DNA of 64,000 nt, taken from assembly GCA_033782935.1 (NCBI GenBank), contig JAWQEG010001306.1, positions 744,001-808,000 on the forward strand. Direction: 5' to 3'. The notes beneath the pieces are model-generated. The model had not been told where the DNA came from and did not search any database. It saw only the letters and a list, made by a program, of their open reading frames with translations. The stretch's first letter is position 1. Every line of letters starts with the position of its first letter. Both the position numbers and the translations under genes were made by a program. This document shows positions 1-8,263 of the stretch, piece after piece. The stretch comes from Petrolisthes cinctipes (lineage: Eukaryota > Arthropoda > Malacostraca > Decapoda > Porcellanidae).

Positions 1-1437
1 AAAATTCAATATTTTGGGGTCCCAGAAGCAATCTGTACATGCCCACTCAGTGTTAGAGTATTTTCAAAATACAGGCCCAAAACATGCTGAAAATCGATAT
101 TTTAGATGCCCAAAGTCAATATGTGCATGTATCTTCTGTACCCGTTTATATCTCAAATTCAGGCTCAAAACACCCGAAAATTCAATATTTTGGGGTCCCA
201 GAAGCAATTTGTACAGTGCTAGAATATTTTCAAAATATAGGCTAAAAACATGCTAAAAATCGATCTTTTAAGTGCCAAAAAGTCGATTTCTCAAATTCAG
301 TCCCAAAACACCCGAAAATTCGAAATTTTGGGGTCCCAGAAGCGATCTGTACATGCCTACTCCGTGTTAGAGTATTTTCAAAATTCAGGCCCAAAACATG
401 CTAAAATCGATATTTTTGGTGCCCAAAGTCAATATGTGCATGTATCTTCTGTACCCGTTTATATCTCAAATTCAGGCTCAAAACACCCAAAAATTCAATA
501 TTTTGGGGTCCCAGAAGCAATCTGTACATGCCTACTCAGTGCTAGAATATTTTCAAAATATAGGCTAAAAACATGCTAAAAATCGATCTTTTAGATGCCA
601 AAAAGTCGATATCTCAAATTCAGTCCCAAAACACCCGAAAATTCGATATTTAGGGGTCCCAGAAGCGATCTGTACATGCCTACTCCGTGTTAGAGTATTT
701 TCAAAATACATGCTCAAAACATACTGAAAATCGATCTTTTAGGTGCACAAAAGTCGATATGTGCATGCATCTTCAGGACCCGTTTATATCTCAAATTCAG
801 GCTCAAAACACCCGAAAATTCAATATTTTGGGGTCCCAGAAGCAATCTGTACATGCCTACTCAGTGTTAGAGTATTTTCAAAATACAGGCCCAAAACATG
901 CTGAAAATCGATATTTTAGATGCCCAAAGTCAATATGTGCATGTATCTTCTGTACCCGTTTATATCTCAAATTCAGGCTCAAAACACCCGATAATTCAAT
1001 ATTTTGGGGTCCCAGAAGCAATCTGTACATGCCTACACAGTGCTAGAATATTTTCAAAATATAGGCTAAAAACATGCTAAAAATCGACATTTTAGGTGCC
1101 AAAAAATCGATATCTCAAATTCAGTCCCAAAACACCCGAAAATTCGATATTTAGAGGTCCCAGAAGGTATCTGTACATGCCTACTCCGTGTTAGAGTATT
1201 TTCAAAATACAGGCCAAAAACTTACTGAAAATCGATCTTTTAGGTGCCCAAAAGTCGATATGTGCATGCATCTTCTGTACCCGTTTATATCTCAAATTCT
1301 GGCCCTAAACACCCGAAAATTCGATATTTTGGGGTCCCAGAAGCGATCTGTACATGCCTACTCCGTGTTAGAGTATTTTCAAAATTCAGGCCCAAAACAT
1401 GCTGAAAATCGATATTTTTGGTGACCAAAGTCAATAT
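1..1437 (+). repeat. Satellite array, left of the retrotransposon
   Basis: Tandem AT-rich satellite made of the same 177/176/148-bp monomers as the main array, same orientation. Landmark motifs recur in each monomer: GGGGTCCCAGAAGC, CTGTACATGCCTAC, GAGTATTTTCAAAAT and, in long monomers, GTACCCGTTTATATCTC. From about 720 to 1437 it matches about 11515-12232 at a constant offset of 10,795 bp. That is one 3,336-bp higher-order unit plus the 7,459-bp insertion. The array stops abruptly after TCAATAT at 1431-1437 and resumes in register at 8897. I see no gene in it. Confidence 0.97.
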
Positions 1438-1450
1438 TAGTGCATTTGTC

Positions 1451-1465
1451 GCGGCTTCTAGCCGC
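1451..1465. other. Short hairpin in the 3' terminal extension
   Basis: GCGGCT-TCT-AGCCGC is a perfect 6-bp stem with a 3-nt loop. It lies in the 39-bp extension found only at the 3' end and recurs in the internal complementary region at 1789-1803. It could structure the RNA or cDNA end; that role is inferred. Confidence 0.6.
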
Positions 1466-1475
1466 TTAAATTGTA

Positions 1476-1481
1476 TTTATT
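1476..1481 (-). promoter_or_regulatory. Candidate poly(A) signal AATAAA near the element's 3' end
   Basis: The minus strand reads AATAAA here, about 40 nt before the 3' terminus. The hexamer spans the border between the shared terminal repeat (from 1477) and the 3'-only extension, so the 5' tip lacks it. This would let a genomic transcript cross the 5' repeat yet be cleaved at the 3' end. Function is inferred from motif and position only. Confidence 0.5.
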
Positions 1482-1750
1482 GGTTTGTGAAACCAGTACA
1501 GCTGGTTGCTATAGAATATGCCCCTTCACAAGCCCAGGCCCCGTGTAGGCATAATCTGGGTTGGAAGGGTCAATTCCGTGACGTTCATCAGAAGTAAATA
1601 AAAATTCAAATCTGGCGCTGTACTGATAGTGGAGCCACCTGGAGGTGGTGAGGTGAGGTATTAAGCCCCTCCTCCGCTGAATACCGCTCGTCCACTCAAA
1701 TGAGAAAGAAGTGAGTGTCTGCCGCATCGGGAGGTGGGTGGGACAGTAAA

Positions 1751-1852
1751 AGCTGTACTGGTTTCACAAACCAATAAATACAATTTAAGCGGCTAGAAGC
1801 CGCGACAAATGCACTATTATTGGTATAGTGAAACCAGTACAGCTGGTTGCTA
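1751..1852 (-). repeat. Internal complementary region (ICR)
   Basis: Bases 1817-1852 (36 bp) are the reverse complement of the element's 5' tip at 8861-8896. Bases 1751-1816 (66 bp) are the reverse complement of its 3' tip at 1438-1503. I found no mismatch in either arm. The two arms abut, so the region reads as the junction of a circularised element. In DIRS1 the equivalent region is known to template completion of the ends and circle formation. It is separated from the 3' terminal repeat by a 53-bp spacer (1698-1750). Confidence 0.95.
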
Positions 1853-2133
1853 AGCATGCGATGCGGTAGGTGGGAGGTGAGGTGGAGGCAATCACGTGCT
1901 AGTTAAGAGTGGTTGAGAGCGGAGGGCAGGAAAGGTAACCGAGCCCGGTGAGGCAGCAGCTAACGCCCCTCCCGACACTGGCTAGGTGAAAAGCCGTGGT
2001 GGGGGAGAAGTAGCGTATACCATAAAACCGTAGACCATTCTGTTATAGACCAGAATTGTTACACATAAAGTCTTTATAGGTAGACTCAAGGGTTCGGGTC
2101 TAGGAGAGGAGGGGGGAGGTTCCCATGGATACT

Positions 2134-2178
2134 CCCCCCCCCCCTTTCCTTCCCCCCCCATCCCCCCCCCCCCCCCCC
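2134..2178. repeat. C/G homopolymer tract cluster
   Basis: The plus strand has runs of 11 C (2134-2144), 8 C (2152-2159) and 17 C (2162-2178) separated by a few bases. The element's RNA would therefore carry three long G-runs, able in principle to form a G-quadruplex. Run lengths this long are also prone to sequencing error. Confidence 0.8.
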
Positions 2179-2349
2179 TTATTCAAGTCTTCTGAGTTAG
2201 GGCTATGGCCCTCGCTCAGGTAATGTAATCCCGAGGGGATGAAGGAGGACACTAGGATCCAGATATCCTGTGTAATAATATCTCCTGTCACTCATCTTAG
2301 TTAATAATTGTTTGGAAAATGAATACACAAGAATTCCGTAACAATGTAA

Positions 2350-2355
2350 TTTATT
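2350..2355 (-). promoter_or_regulatory. Candidate internal poly(A) signal AATAAA
   Basis: AATAAA on the coding strand, about 95 nt past the recombinase stop, in an AT-rich setting. Its use would give mRNA lacking the internal complementary region and 3' repeat, so such transcripts could be translated but not complete replication. Inferred from the motif only. Confidence 0.4.
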
Positions 2356-2449
2356 ATATATTCTCTTTCACCATATGTACACGTGAAGAATGGGGATGAG
2401 TATGAAGCTGTACAAGATGTGGATGAGGTCTGGGATGATGTGACGGGAC

Positions 2450-3436
2450 TTAAATCACCCGACCTTTTCTCTTCGGGCGGCCCCTCCCCCCCATGTGTCT
2501 CCCGCGGGGACCCTGGGGAATAGGAGGTGGAGTACCCATAGCCACACAGGGGGTAGGGGAGAGCGAGTGGAACAGGTACCTCGTCCTGAAGGAAGAAGTG
2601 GACGCCCAGCCCCCTAAATCCCTGACCCTCTCCACCGAGTGAGTCCTGAGGAAGGCGAGGGAGGCGGCCACGCCCCTAACGCTGTGAGCCCTCGGGGCGT
2701 GTCCGGGATCCCCGTTCTCTATCACTCGGCAGAGAAGGCGAGCGATTGACCTAGGGAAGAGAGGGTTACCGGACCTAGAGTTGTAGAAGAGGTGGTCCGG
2801 AGAAGCCCCTCTCGTCGCCTCCACGTATGCAACAAAGGCGTGGACTGGGCAGAGGGGGTGGAAATTTCCATCCCTCAGGAACGAGGGTACTGCGAGAGGG
2901 CCAATTCTGTCGTCAGCCTGCTCGTTCTTAGCTAGAAAAGCAGGGGAGGGGGAAATGGTTAAGAAAGTAAGGTTAGGGGTTACTGAAGAAAAGGCTGTGT
3001 GACGGGTCAGGGCTGCCAACTGAGAAGCCCTGTAACCTGTAGCTAAGGCGAGCAGGAAGAGAGCTTTCTGGAGGAGGTGACAAACCTCCAGAGGGACCCC
3101 CTCGAAGGTCAGGTAGGAAAGGACACGATGAAGGGACCAGGAGGGTGCCTGGGCCCGGTGAGGTGCGGTCCCCGCCCGAATCCCCATCCTCAGGAGAGAG
3201 AGAGGCCTCTCCGAAACCTTAATGTTAAAACCCAGGAGGAGGGGATCAGACAGGGCTGCGTGATGCGCAAGCACCGTCGCCGGGGCCCTGTTGGTGGAAT
3301 CGGCGAGCCACGTGAGGAATTCCAGGACTGTGTCCTCCGAGATGACCCTGGAGGGGTGTCTTCGCAAGAAGTCCTGGAATCTTTTCCAGCACGATTCGTA
3401 TTGTCGCACCGAAGACTGACGATGAGCCCTCAACAT
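2450..3436 (-). CDS. DIRS tyrosine recombinase (integrase)
   Basis: Expected to insert the circular cDNA into the genome by site-specific recombination in the nucleus. The frame is open well upstream, but recombinase-like sequence begins near 3514. The only suitable ATG at that point is 3434-3436, giving 328 residues. An N-terminal helical core-binding region starts at once (VRQYESCWKRFQDFL). The catalytic domain has Arg I in GYRASQL (3029-3031), HSVRG supplying the HxxR box, and the nucleophile Tyr in FRTRYL (2576-2578). A basic tail with RPKRKGR may act as a nuclear signal. The start overlaps the RT stop as ATGTTGA in the -1 frame, so expression may use termination-reinitiation. Alternatively a -1 frameshift or splicing would add about 26 residues. 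No inactivating change is visible. Confidence 0.9.
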   Translation of the reverse strand: MLRAHRQSSVRQYESCWKRFQDFLRRHPSRVISEDTVLEFLTWLADSTNRAPATVLAHHAALSDPLLLGFNIKVSERPLSLLRMGIRAGTAPHRAQAPSWSLHRVLSYLTFEGVPLEVCHLLQKALFLLALATGYRASQLAALTRHTAFSSVTPNLTFLTISPSPAFLAKNEQADDRIGPLAVPSFLRDGNFHPLCPVHAFVAYVEATRGASPDHLFYNSRSGNPLFPRSIARLLCRVIENGDPGHAPRAHSVRGVAASLAFLRTHSVERVRDLGGWASTSSFRTRYLFHSLSPTPCVAMGTPPPIPQGPRGRHMGGRGRPKRKGRVI

Positions 3437-5430
3437 CTTGTCCACTGTCTCCTTAGTGAACCTTTTGCTGAGGACTCCCCGTAGAAACTCCAAGCGTGTA
3501 GTTTCAGTGACGCTTGGAGTGGTGCAGACAGGGTGCTGGAGAGGCACGCCGATCCCAACTGAAGGGGGTGCGGGCACCACCGGGACAACTCTCCGAACCA
3601 CGGCTGTGCTGGCCAGCGGGGGGCTATGAGGAGAACCCTCCCCCTGAAAGTGCGCAGCTTGAGGATCGCCTTCAGGAGGACTGAAGTGGCTGGGGGTGGG
3701 AAGAGGTAGAGATGACCCCACCTGTTCCAGTCCTCCGTGAAGGCGTCCGGGCCTCCCGCCTCTGTTCTGGATGAGAAAGTCAGGAACAGAGGGAGTAGGG
3801 CCGTGGATGGGGAGGCGAATAGGTCCACCTCCGGTGTCCCGTAGCGAAGGCAGAGAGACTCGAACACAAGGGGACGCAGTTGCCACTCGACTGACGTCCC
3901 CCTGAACCTGGATAGGGCGTCCGCCCAATCGTTCTCCCGCCCTGGCACGTAGCGGGCCGAGAGGTGAATGTCCCTCTTGGCCGCTATTGCGAAAATCTGT
4001 TCTGACAGGGACAGGAGAATTTCCGACCGTACGGTGCCCTGTTTCTGTAGGCACTGCACGGCCGCAACGTTGTCCATATCGAAGCGGACGCCTATCCTGG
4101 CAAACTGAGGGTGTCTGTTGAGCCATTCCTTCGCTACCATCAACTCCCGGGCGTTGATGTGCAGTAGCCTTTCCCCTTCCTTCCATCCCCCGCACCGTTG
4201 ATGTCCCAGGCAAGACTGGTATCCCCAGCCTACGTCCGATGCGTCTGTCGCCACCGTAATCCCCGGGGGAGGGAACACCCAGGGGACCCGCTGACGCAGG
4301 GCACCGGGACGTAGCCAGGGGCGAAGGAGGCGGTGGAGAGAGGGGGACACTTGCCTGGGAAGGTCCCTGTGTGTGGGGGACAGGTGGAGGATTACCTCCC
4401 GCGTCAGCCTCCTGTGTTTCAGTCGTCCCAGGGGCATTGCAGGGGCCGCGAAATTTAGGGACCCGAGCAATGATTCCCACTGGCGGCGAGAGAAAGTACG
4501 GGAAAAATGCGCCCGGCGGACGTGGCGGAGGGTCCGGCGGGCGTTGTCTGGAGCGAGAGAGAGGGTGGCCGAAAGAGAGTCCCACTCTATTCCTAGCCAA
4601 CACAGCTTGCGAGTGGGGGTGAGAGAGGACTTGGGGATGTTCAACAGAAACCCCATTTCCTCTAGCACTCCCCTCGCTACCCGGACGTTGTTTGCTACCT
4701 GCTCCTTGGAAGGGGCGTGAAGCAACCAATCGTCCAGGTACATGAGGGTGGGGACACCCGCCTCTGCCAGACGGGATGCCACCACCCTCACGAGTTTTGT
4801 GAAGACTCGCGGAGCTAGAGAAAGACCGAAAGGGAGCCTGGTAAACTGGAACGTCTCGGTCCCCACCTGGAAGGCCAGAAAGCGGCGAAACCTGGGGTGG
4901 ATCGGGACGTGCCAGTAAGCATCCTTGAGATCCAGGGATGCTAACCAGTCTCCCTTCCTCAGAACTGTGCGGACCTGAGCAACCGAAACCATCCTGAAAT
5001 GTAAAGTTTTCACGAATTTGTTTAGCTTGCTCAGGTCCATCACCAATCTCGTTTTTCCCTGATCCTTTTTGGGGACCGTGAATAAACGAGAAAGAAAGAC
5101 CCTTCCCGTCGCCCGCTCCACTACCCCTTTTTCCCGCATTTCCCGCACATGCGGGACGACCGAAAGTGACACTTTGGTTGAGGCAGGAGGTAGACGTAGT
5201 GGCTGTAACGGGAGAAGACAGGTGTCAGTGAGAGTACCGTTAATCCTAATCCCCCGGGGCCCGAGGGACCCGGGGTGGTTGGGGGGAGAATGACAGGAGA
5301 GGCAGAGATTTTGACCGCAAGGGAAAATCTGATTTTGACCTAACGGTAGCCCAAGGACGGGATTAGGCATAATTCATATGTCAGACAGTAAGGATGACAG
5401 TTACTCACCGGAACAGTAATCCAGGGCCAT
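3430..5430 (-). CDS. Reverse transcriptase-RNase H (pol), one intron
   Basis: Makes cDNA from the element's RNA and degrades the template strand. Predicted exons are 5409-5430 and 3430-5339 (643 residues), starting at ATG 5428-5430; unspliced, a start at 5368-5370 would also be in frame. Residue numbers are for the spliced form. RT fingers: TRLVMDLSKLN (about 104-114). Motif A: ASLDLKDAY with Asp144. Motif B: RLPFGLSLAP (about 175-184). Motif C: YLDD (208-211). RNase H acidic residues: Asp373 in VATDASDVGWG, Glu406 in INAREL, Asp428/430 in FDMDN, Asp in ENDWADALSR. A DIRS-typical segment follows (EVDLFAS, YLFPPP, LIAPRWP), placed where others of the group carry a Dam-like methyltransferase; here it is too degenerate to call active. 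The frame is fully open. The frame continues that of gag after splicing, separated by one TGA. Confidence 0.92.
5340..5408 (-). other. Spliceosomal intron in pol (69 nt)
   Basis: On the minus strand the donor is CCG|GTGAGTAAC at 5408 and the acceptor is CCGTTAG|GTCAAAA ending at 5340. The intron is phase 1: G from the upstream exon plus GT from the downstream exon make Gly. It contains an in-frame TAA that blocks unspliced reading from the upstream ATG. The donor is strong. The acceptor's pyrimidine tract is modest, with a branch-like CCTAATC about 30 nt upstream. Confidence 0.7.
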
Positions 5431-5517
5431 GACAGGCCCTGGCGAATTATCCTTGCTGCCCAGCCGTGGGTGGGCCAGGCTGCTGACCACCCTGTGAGGC
5501 AGCCCAGAGTGGGACCC

Positions 5518-8263
5518 TCAAGTGGCGCGGTCCTTCTGGGAGGGGTGGTTGAAGGACTTGGGCTTCGCGAAGGGCTTGGCGACCTGTCCCCTTCCTCGAA
5601 AAGGCTGCTGGCCCCTCTGGGAGGGCCTGTTGTGTGCTCTCGGGGGAGTGGGATAGGAGGGCCTCGGTAGCCTGGAGGGCTGGGAGGGCCTCCGGGGCTG
5701 GTAGGCTGGTCTGGCTGGCTGTGGGGCACGTGGCCTACGGACAAACAGAACGATTAGGACCCAAAATAGACCCGAAAAATCCTTTCAATTCACCCCGTGA
5801 CAACTCGGGTAAGACGAACACGAGAGGTACTTACTTGGAGGTGGAAGGTTTTGGTAAATTAATTACCGTTGGGAGGGAGGCGAAGATCGTGTCTGTCGCC
5901 GGTTGGTCAAAGAGGGCGGGGGACAAGGGGACAGCTCGTACCACTCCCCTCTGTGCCATTTCTGGCGCAGATTTAGCTGCCGCTTGGCGGGCTGCCAGTC
6001 TCGCCTCGGCGAACGCCTTCGCCTCCTCCCGCATGAAGTGGGTAGCCATTGCCGCCACGCCCTCCATCACGGTGGCCATGGAAGAGAGGGTGTCACTGTA
6101 AGGGGTAAACAAAGAAAGAACCGAGCGAACCCGGGGATAAGTACCCGGGAGTAACAGGGAGACCCTTCACCCAGCATCCCTACAAACATGATACACGAGA
6201 AAGGTACTCACGCTAGCTGTACACCCGACATCTCGTGGTAGGAGTTTGTTAGGGCGTTGAGGCAGTCCCTAATCAAAGAGGCGGCTGCTCCCGTGGAGAT
6301 GGTGTGGGCCAGCTCCAGACGGGTAGCAGACTCCGCCTGCCTCAATTTACCATCGGGCTCCTTCAGCTGATAGGGGACCGGGGGCTCCTTCTCCGTCTTC
6401 CACAGGCACTCCCTCAAGCCCGGGGGAGCCCGGGAATGAGGGAGGATGACGGGGAAAGACGGAGGAGGGGGCTTCCTGGGCGCGTTGTTCCTCTGGTGGT
6501 CCAGGGACTTAAGGAGAAGGGCTGGAATATCCAGGTCCCCTTCACCCTTATCCCCCGGGAAGTACGCGTCCGGGGAAAGGAGGAGAGCCGTGTTACCGTG
6601 TGAGCGGTCAATCCTCCAAGCCCCGGACAAGTGTAGCTGGCTGTACTCCACCAGGAAACCCATCGCGTCCAGGGTAGCCGCAGAGGACACCCTAGCTGAA
6701 GTGGGTAAGGGCGCTGAGATAGGACGGACCTTGTAGAAGGGAATAGCCTCGCCCTTCTCATCCGCCCCCCACTTCACCACGACGTCATCCCTCCGTATCC
6801 ACACGTCTGGTTGAGCTGTGTCCGGAGACCAGGCCACCAGTCTGCCCTCCTCCGAAGAGTGGGTCCAAGCAGGAGGAAGGAGAGACCAAGAGTAGGGAAG
6901 GTATCCGTCTCCTGAAGGAGGGGGTGACGGGGACGGGGGTGCGGAGGTAACCAACTCCTCAGCTACGTCCCCCGACGGAGACTCGAGCCCTGGGGAAACG
7001 GGAGGCACGAAAAGGACTCCCACATCCCCGGGAGGACTCGAGCCCTCGACGGGAGCAGCAGCGGGAGGCGGGGGAACAGGAGCGGGTTCCGTAGCGACAG
7101 CCTGAGGTTGCGCGACGGAAGCCCCAGGAAAAGCGTGAGGAATAAGGGTGTGGAAGATTTTAACTATCTTCCTCGACGAGGGGCTGTCCCCCCCCCGCTT
7201 ACCCCTGCGGGAATTGCGGGCGGGCGAAGGAGAGCTCCCCGACGACGAAGAAGAGGAAGAGGACGACGAAGACGAGGAGGAAGGAGAACGGCGACGAGCA
7301 CGGGACTTCCTGGAGTGGCGGGACCTTTTAGCCGAACGCTTGCGTCCTCTAGAGAGGCCTGAGGAGCCAGCTCTAGCAGGAGGCGAAGCTGGGGGTTCCC
7401 TGCTGGGCCCTTGTACCGGTGAGGCAGTCGGGGGAACCAGCGCGACAGACTCGCTCGCTTCCCGGGGGGATAAGCCCCGAGAAGGAGTCGTAGTACCGTC
7501 TAGGGAAGCAGGCTCAATCTCTCGGGCCTCAGGAGGTTCTAGCCCCTGAGACTCCGAGAGACAGGAAGAAGGGTAACGGGTCCTGAATAAACCCAGGTCC
7601 GCTCCCAAAATCGGGTCCACCCACGCCAAGAAGAACCGTCTCGTTTGTGGGCCATTCTCCTAGCCCTCGTCCACGCCATACGAAGAGAAGCAAGGGCAGG
7701 GAGTTTGGAGCGGGCAGAAGGGGAGGTAACCCGACACAACTCAGCCCAGGGGCGGCACACACCACACGCCAAAGGGTCGTAACCCAAGGGAGTGAAGCAG
7801 GGTGCGTGAGGAGAACAGTGCAGGTGTCCGTCAGGCGAGACCCGCACGGTACATCCTGAGGCAGCACAAAGGGCACGAGTAGGCTGGGGGAGAAAAGAAT
7901 ACACAAACATGGGTTAACACGTGCAAACACTGGAACACAAACCCATCCTCCCCGAAGGAAAGAAGCGCGGGACACGCCCGCTGAACCTGGGGACCAGAAC
8001 ACAATCCCCCACACTCGCGCAGCCGCCCAGGGAAAAAAACCCCGTAAAACCAAAATCGTCCGCCACATGGAGCGGGTAAAAAAGGAGGCCCCCCCGGACC
8101 GAAGAACCAGAAGGAGGGGTAGGAGGGGACCCGATAGCCTGAGAAGAAACACTCCAGGCTGAAATTGGAAAAAACCCCAAAATAAAATAAAAAACCCCCG
8201 CTCGGGAGAGGAAGGGAGAACCAGGGCACAATTCTCCCTCCCCCTTACCGAGAGGGGACACAT
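5518..8263 (-). CDS. Gag-like structural protein gene, four coding exons, one frame break
   Basis: Predicted coding exons are 8249-8263, 6212-7883, 5835-6095 and 5518-5734, about 721 codons. The short first exon (MCPLS) joins in frame to a Cys/His-rich N-terminus with CAASGC, HLHCSPHAPC and ACGVCRPW, which looks zinc-binding. The middle has an RS-rich basic block, a run of about 14 serines and long Pro-rich stretches. Exon 3 is helical and Ala-rich (EEAKAFAEARLAARQAAAK). Exon 4 is a basic Pro/Gln/Arg tail (RGQQPFRGRGQ) suited to RNA binding, ending at TGA 5518-5520. Intron 2 and 3 junctions preserve one frame, which supports them strongly. Exon 2 needs a -1 shift somewhere in 7542-7659. The start could instead be an in-frame ATG 14 codons upstream. 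Gag identity rests on position and composition, not on recognised homology. Confidence 0.75.
5735..5834 (-). other. Spliceosomal intron 3 of gag (100 nt)
   Basis: Donor TCCAA|GTAAGTACC at 5834 and acceptor TTTGTCCGTAG|GCCA ending at 5735, minus strand. A good branch candidate, TCCTAATC, lies about 25 nt before the acceptor. The intron is phase 2 (AA plus G gives Lys). Splicing moves into a frame of 72 more codons that encodes the basic tail and then stops. The unspliced frame stops at once in the donor. Confidence 0.85.
6096..6211 (-). other. Spliceosomal intron 2 of gag (116 nt)
   Basis: Donor CTAGC|GTGAGTACC at 6211 and acceptor TTTACCCCTTACAG|TGACA ending at 6096, preceded by the pyrimidine tract TTCTTTCTTTG. 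The intron is phase 2 (GC plus T gives Ala). The upstream frame meets a stop within the donor, and the joined frame runs straight into the next 87-codon open stretch. Confidence 0.88.
7542..7659 (-). other. Frame discontinuity zone inside gag exon 2
   Basis: The Cys/His-rich N-terminal frame runs from 7883 to a stop at 7539-7541. The long downstream frame opens only after a TAG at 7660-7662. A -1 change inside this zone is needed to link them. I found no convincing intron here: no GTRAGT-like donor with a suitable acceptor. A short TTC repeat (TTCTTCTT, near 7631-7638) sits in the zone and is a plausible slippage point. A one-base indel in this copy, a sequencing error or programmed frameshifting would each explain it. 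Confidence 0.6.
7884..8248 (-). other. Spliceosomal intron 1 of gag (365 nt)
   Basis: Donor CTCTCG|GTAAGGGG at 8248 and acceptor CTTTTCTCCCCCAG|CCTACT ending at 7884, minus strand. The acceptor has a long pyrimidine tract. The intron is phase 0 and joins the codons of MCPLS to PTRALC, the start of the Cys-rich region, in frame. The acceptor is excellent; the donor choice is less certain. Confidence 0.72.

Larger units (their letters stand above)
1438..1697 (-). repeat. 3' inverted terminal repeat with 39-bp extension
   Basis: Bases 1477-1697 (221 bp) are the reverse complement of 8675-8896 (222 bp). I see no difference except near the tip, where TTTGTGAAA here replaces TATAGTGAAA of the 5' copy (one base shorter). 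Bases 1438-1476 are a 39-bp extension present only at this end, outside the part shared with the 5' repeat. Unequal terminal repeats with an extension at the 3' end are the known layout of DIRS1. The outer 66 bp (1438-1503) recur inverted at 1751-1816. Confidence 0.93.
1853..2449 (-). other. 3' non-coding region of the element
   Basis: A 597-bp stretch between the recombinase stop codon and the internal complementary region. It contains one poly(A)-like hexamer (2350-2355) and a cluster of long G-runs on the coding strand (2134-2178). I see no convincing open frame, tRNA or similarity to the satellite. Confidence 0.7.

Noticed and set aside
1509..1727. A 72-codon frame in the 3' terminal repeat and its 71-codon twin at 8648-8863
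   Set aside because: Both are the same inverted repeat read outward and are identical because the DNA is. No codon-level evidence of selection or domain is visible.
1438..1816. A separate 379-bp MITE with 66-bp inverted repeats and a TATTA flanking duplication
   Set aside because: The inverted repeats are fully explained as the 3' terminus and its complement in the internal complementary region of the DIRS element. The interior is the element's own terminal repeat.
3511..4729. Upstream part of the long open frame that contains the recombinase
   Set aside because: It overlaps RT-RNase H in another frame and gives a Pro/Arg-rich product without motifs. It is a shadow of the GC-rich RT coding sequence.
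3077..6761. Plus-strand open frames across the element
   Set aside because: They are antisense shadows of the GC-rich minus-strand genes, with low-complexity products.
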